A DNA stretch of 64,000 nucleotides from Sphingopyxis yananensis. Its GTDB lineage: Bacteria; Pseudomonadota; Alphaproteobacteria; Sphingomonadales; Sphingomonadaceae. Shown piece after piece: positions 60,826 to 64,000 of this stretch (positions within the stretch are counted from its first letter, which is position 1; the number at the start of each line of letters is the position of its first letter). The notes beneath the pieces are model-generated. The model saw only the letters and a program-made list of their open reading frames with translations. It did no database searches and was not told the DNA's origin. Where the stretch lies: assembly GCF_020687785.1 (NCBI RefSeq), contig NZ_JAJEWI010000008.1:62001-126000 (forward strand). The letters are read 5' to 3'. The position numbers and the translations under genes are program-made.

Positions 60826-61884
60826 ATGCAAAATAAAACGCGCCTCCTTACCGAAACTTTCCTGTCCACCGTTGCGGGACTGAGCGGCGTTGCCGATGCT
60901 TCCACCACCTTCACCGTCGCGCCTGCGGTTGAACAAAAGCTGGAAGCCCGCATTAAAGCCAGCAGCGAATTTCTGTCCAAAATCAACGTCATTCCAGTCA
61001 TCAACCAAAAGGGTGAAAAGCTGGCGGTTGGCGTAAACCGCACCTTGGCAGGCCGCACGGACACGACCAGCGCAGACCGCCAGCCCGGCAATGTTGGCGA
61101 TCCCGCCAAGATCAACGGCTACACCTGCGAAAAAACCAATTTCGACAGCGAATTGCGCTACGCCCAGCTTGACGCGTGGCGTCACCACGAAAACTTCCAG
61201 ATCCTGATCCGCGATAGCATCGTGGCCCAGCAAAGCAGCGACCGCATCATGATTGGCTGGAACGGCACCAGCTGCGCGGCCACCACCAACCGCACGACCA
61301 ACCCGCTGCTGCAGGACGTGAACAAAGGCTGGCTGCACCATATCCGCACCGATGCCCCTTTGCATGTGGTCAGTGACGGCGATCTGACCGCCGACGCCAC
61401 CAAGGCCATTTATGTGGGCGAAGGCACGGTCGGCACCGATGTTGATTATCGCAGCCTTGATGCCTTGGTACTGGATGCGAAGAAGATGATCCCCGCGCAC
61501 CGTCGCGGCGACACCAGCTTGGTTGTCATCATCGGCCATGATTTGTTGGACGATAAATATTTCACCATCGCCCAGCGCACGGGCGCGCAGGCGACCGAGG
61601 TGGAAGCAACGGACCGCATCTTGCAAAGCAGCAAGCAAATCGGCGGTTTGCCAGCCATTGCGGTGCCGCACTTCCCCGCCAATGCCATTCTGATCACCAG
61701 CCTGAAAAACCTGTCGATCTATTATCAGGAAGGCACGCGTCGCCGTCATATCGCAGATGAACCCAAGCGCGACCGCTATGTGAATTATGAAAGCGTGAAC
61801 GAAGCCTATGTCGTCGAAGATTATGACATCACGGCCTTGGTCGAAAATATCGTGATGGGCCTGAAGCCCACTGGCGGCGGTTAA
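60826..61884 (+). CDS. Major capsid protein (P2 gpN-like)
   Basis: The 352-residue protein has the N family features: NKTRLLTETFLSTVAGLSGV (N-terminal part removed in maturation), NRTLAGRTDTTSADRQPG, VNKGWLHHIRTDAP and RRRHIADEPKRDRYVNYESVNEAYVVEDY (in parts). It forms the icosahedral shell. It follows the scaffold gene with a GAAGGAAA ribosome site. Confidence 0.94.
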   Translation: MQNKTRLLTETFLSTVAGLSGVADASTTFTVAPAVEQKLEARIKASSEFLSKINVIPVINQKGEKLAVGVNRTLAGRTDTTSADRQPGNVGDPAKINGYTCEKTNFDSELRYAQLDAWRHHENFQILIRDSIVAQQSSDRIMIGWNGTSCAATTNRTTNPLLQDVNKGWLHHIRTDAPLHVVSDGDLTADATKAIYVGEGTVGTDVDYRSLDALVLDAKKMIPAHRRGDTSLVVIIGHDLLDDKYFTIAQRTGAQATEVEATDRILQSSKQIGGLPAIAVPHFPANAILITSLKNLSIYYQEGTRRRHIADEPKRDRYVNYESVNEAYVVEDYDITALVENIVMGLKPTGGG

Positions 61885-61947
61885 CGCTCGCCGCATCACA
61901 TGGGGGCCATGTGCCCCCACCCTTTTCTCACACCCAAGGATCCCGTC

Positions 61948-62820
61948 ATGAGCCTGATCAGCCGCCATATCGCTAAACATGCGGCCATCGCCGCAGTCGC
62001 CGCCGCCCAATTGGCCGAGGAAGCCGCGCACGTAACAGCGGATCCAACCCCTGACGCAGCCCCGTCCCCCACCGTCGCCGTTATTTCCACCCCCAGCTTG
62101 GTCGCCCGCCGCATGGCAGAGGCGCAGGCCGTACGGGACGCTGGCGGCGTGACAGATCCTTACGCCATGACGGCCCCCGCGCCCATTGAAAATGAAGAAT
62201 ATCGCGATCTGTTGGAGCAGCTGGGCGAGGATCTGAACCGCCTAAGCCAAATCCAATCGACCGAAGCCAAGATCGAAGCCAAGCGCCAGATGCTGGATCA
62301 TTACCGCGACTGGATTTGCGGCGTACTGCGCGCAGGCCAAGACGGCGCGGCCACGCAAGACGACATCATCGCCCTCACCTTCATCTGGTTTTTGGACATT
62401 CAGGACTGGGAAATGGCCGCGCAGATCGGCGCGCATATCCTGACCCACAATATCAAGGTGGAACGCCACAAGCGCACACCCGCTTGCATTTTGGCCGAAG
62501 ATGTTGCCGAGGCCGCGATCAAGGATCTATCCGCCGTCGATCATGGCACGCTGATCGTCATTGATGAACTGACCGCGCCGCACGACATGCCCGATGAAGT
62601 GCGCGCCAAACTGAAAAAGGCCATTGGGCGCAACCTTGCCCATCAGGCCGCCAATTTTGACCCAGAAGCCAGCGAAGGCCCAGCGGGCGGCAAAGCCGCG
62701 CTGATCGAAGCCGCGCTAGAGCAGCTGCGCCGCGCGTTGGAATTACACAAAAAGTCTGGCGTCATCAAAGACATCGAAATGCTGGAACGTGAACTGAAAA
62801 AGATCACGTCCGACACGTAA
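61948..62820 (+). CDS. Terminase endonuclease subunit (P2 gpM-like)
   Basis: The 290-residue protein starts at ATG 61948 behind AAGGAT; a 16-residue in-frame extension from 61900 lacks a ribosome site. It has the gpM body: LLEQLGEDLNRLSQIQSTEAKIEAKRQMLDHYRDWICGVL (in parts), LTFIWFLDIQDWEMAAQIGAHIL and ARLEALK-type helices. It pairs with gpP to cut concatemers. The N-terminal ~60 residues are Ala-rich and less conserved. Confidence 0.9.
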   Translation: MSLISRHIAKHAAIAAVAAAQLAEEAAHVTADPTPDAAPSPTVAVISTPSLVARRMAEAQAVRDAGGVTDPYAMTAPAPIENEEYRDLLEQLGEDLNRLSQIQSTEAKIEAKRQMLDHYRDWICGVLRAGQDGAATQDDIIALTFIWFLDIQDWEMAAQIGAHILTHNIKVERHKRTPACILAEDVAEAAIKDLSAVDHGTLIVIDELTAPHDMPDEVRAKLKKAIGRNLAHQAANFDPEASEGPAGGKAALIEAALEQLRRALELHKKSGVIKDIEMLERELKKITSDT

Positions 62821-62921
62821 CGCCCCACCGGCGCGAGGGGGCGGACATTGGATCTGGGCCGATATGGATAAACCCAGACCGCAGTGATCCTCACCCCCTC
62901 CAATTTTTAAAGGATCCAGCC

Positions 62922-63398
62922 ATGTCCGGTTTCATCGCCATACCGCCAGCGCCAAGCAGCCCCGCTGGGGCGACTGTCGACGCTGATGGCTGGTTCCCGT
63001 CCATCGATGTGAACAAGATGCGTGCGTCCCTGCGCCTGCGCGGTGATGTGCCGCATGAACGTTTGGTCAGCGCATTACAGGGCGGCATTCTGACCGTCCT
63101 CAGCCAGACCGACCAATGGGCAGCGACATGGCGGGCCAGCGGCGCTGTCGTCTTGGCCGATGTGAAGCCGGACGAGCAGATCGACGGGCAACATCGGCTG
63201 ACCTTGATCTTTACCCGCGCTGTTCAATTTTACGCCGCCGCCGAACTGGCGGATCTGGCCCGTGATAGCAGCGCCACACGCGATGAAGTGGACCGCATCG
63301 ACGAAGAAAGCCTGGTTGCGGCGGATCTGACCACCAAAGCCCTGCAAGCCGTGCGCGACATGCTGGGCGTCACCCGCGTCGCGGTGGAATTGATCTAA
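62922..63398 (+). CDS. Head completion protein (P2 gpL-like)
   Basis: The 158-residue protein shows the gpL opening PSIDVNKMRASLRLRGDVPHERLVSALQGGIL (in parts) and AEQ-like helices such as YAAAELADLARDSSATRDEVDRI. It plugs the packaged capsid and joins the tail. Its TAA overlaps the next ATG (TAATG). Confidence 0.9.
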   Translation: MSGFIAIPPAPSSPAGATVDADGWFPSIDVNKMRASLRLRGDVPHERLVSALQGGILTVLSQTDQWAATWRASGAVVLADVKPDEQIDGQHRLTLIFTRAVQFYAAAELADLARDSSATRDEVDRIDEESLVAADLTTKALQAVRDMLGVTRVAVELI

Positions 63399-63634
63399 TG
63401 ATCCGGCCCGCCAACGCCCCTGCCAACCGCGAATTTGTGACGGTCGCGGCCCTGCCCCACGAACCGTTGGATGCCTTGGCCCATCGCATCACGGGCAGCA
63501 CCAGTGCGCTGGCGGAACTGATGATATTTAACCCGCACCTGACCATGACCCACCTGCCCGCTGGAACCTTGGTTTTCGTTCCCCAACGCACCGCCGCCAC
63601 GCCGATGCGTGAAACCGTGCAGCTATGGAGTTGA
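63398..63634 (+). CDS. Tail protein X (P2 gpX-like, LysM-type)
   Basis: The 78-residue protein is a small LysM-like domain: ALPHEPLDALAHRITGSTSAL, MIFNPHLTMTHLPAGTLVFVP. In P2 it lies between L and Y, as here. It overlaps the next gene by 10 bp. Confidence 0.88.
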   Translation: MIRPANAPANREFVTVAALPHEPLDALAHRITGSTSALAELMIFNPHLTMTHLPAGTLVFVPQRTAATPMRETVQLWS

Positions 63635-63969
63635 AATTGGATCTTCGCACAATCTTGCAAACTGCATCGGAACTGGCCGGTTCGTTGGCCCCATCTCTGA
63701 TTGGTTCGGCTGTCGCCCAAGCGTGGAAACCCGCGCTGGCTTGGCGCGACCGCTTTCTGCAATGGATCGTCGGATCCACCGTCAGCTATTACGCCACCAT
63801 GGCGATTATTGCCGTCACGGCATGGAATGACTTTGTGGCGCAAAGCATCGCATTTGGCATCGCCATTGTCGCCTTTGACGCCACCCCCGTTCTGAAAAAA
63901 TCCATCACCGAAACGCTGTCGGGCCTGCCCGCCCGCGTCGCGGACCGTGTCCTTGGCAAGAAAGGCTGA
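63625..63969 (+). CDS. Holin-like membrane protein
   Basis: The 114-residue protein has two or three hydrophobic helices (PSLIGSAVAQAWKPALAW, FLQWIVGSTVSYYATMAIIAV, SIAFGIAIVAFD) and charged ends. Its place right after gpX and before the endolysin start fits the P2 holin (Y) or a related membrane lysis protein. Its start lies within gpX (ATG 63625). Confidence 0.7.
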   Translation: MELKLDLRTILQTASELAGSLAPSLIGSAVAQAWKPALAWRDRFLQWIVGSTVSYYATMAIIAVTAWNDFVAQSIAFGIAIVAFDATPVLKKSITETLSGLPARVADRVLGKKG

Positions 63970-63973
63970 ACCA

Positions 63974-64000
63974 ATGCAACTGTCACCCCATTTCAGTTTA
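63974..64000 (+). CDS. Start of a probable peptidase M15-type endolysin (partial)
   Basis: Only nine codons, MQLSPHFSL, are in the window. This opening is typical of D-Ala-D-Ala carboxypeptidase (M15A) lysins of such phages (e.g. -LSPHFTLAE-). The gene follows the holin-like gene by 4 bp. The rest lies past the window. Confidence 0.55.

Larger units (their letters stand above)
54963..64000. mobile_element. P2-like prophage, incomplete at the right edge
   Basis: From the regulator at 54963 to the window end the genes follow the P2 order with Q and P divergent from O-N-M-L-X. The portal, terminase, scaffold, capsid, small terminase, head completion, tail X, holin-like and endolysin genes are present. 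No integrase, replication or tail-sheath genes are in the window, so the other end lies beyond 64000. The left border is probably between the tRNA and 54963. Confidence 0.9.

Noticed and set aside
60715..62031. 438-codon minus-strand frame opposite the phage capsid gene
   Set aside because: It spans the capsid gene and its neighbours in antisense; the plus-strand genes follow the exact P2 order.

Overview
The window looks like a sphingomonad (Alphaproteobacteria, order Sphingomonadales). The basis is inference from gene content: many TonB-dependent receptors, small glutathione S-transferases, DUF3237/VOC/NTF2-like catabolic proteins, an alphaproteobacterial-style che operon with cheD, and the codon style. 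It opens in the 3' end of gyrB and ends inside a prophage.

Layout. 1-5250: gyrB end with terminator, an RlpA-like lipoprotein-type cell-wall protein, cytochrome b561, a 47-codon ORF, and a PAS-GGDEF-EAL c-di-GMP protein. 5365-14470: one tightly packed chemotaxis operon: globin-coupled MCP, STAS protein, cheA, cheR, cheB, cheD, cheY, cheW, a second cheB-like gene whose esterase residues are gone, and a small helical protein. 14709: tRNA-Arg(ACG). 14996-18431: acetyl-CoA hydrolase/transferase-family CoA-transferase, GST and trhO.

18520-40640: a large catabolic region. It holds a CaiB/BaiF CoA-transferase, three GSTs, DUF3237, a TonB receptor, an MFS carrier, NTF2-like, carboxymuconolactone-decarboxylase-like and VOC proteins, and an AMP-dependent acyl-CoA ligase. 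It also holds a five-gene overlapping operon (hydrolase, APH-type kinase, diverged enolase, 2-hydroxyacid dehydrogenase, serine-less hydrolase), two MarR regulators, an FMN reductase, convergent leuD/leuC-like genes and a DMT permease. Six promoter regions of this block carry the same dyad, (A/T)TA(G/A)-N4-CTAA, which suggests one MarR-controlled regulon. I infer a pathway for an unidentified organic acid or aromatic substrate; the kinase-enolase-dehydrogenase core is the best candidate here for an undescribed system.

40690-47744: TonB-like protein and a probable phosphorus-scavenging set (PhoD-type phosphatase, TonB receptor, secreted metallophosphoesterase). 47955-54556: an ABC-type exporter operon (outer-membrane factor and two permeases) whose ATPase gene is truncated by an IS3-family element and also frameshifted. 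54722: tRNA-Arg(CCU). From about 54960 to the end: part of a P2-like prophage with a repeat-rich control region, Dam methylase, portal (Q) and terminase (P) on the minus strand, and scaffold (O), capsid (N), terminase small subunit (M), head completion (L), tail X, a holin-like gene and the start of a probable endolysin on the plus strand. No integrase is visible, so the rest lies beyond the window.
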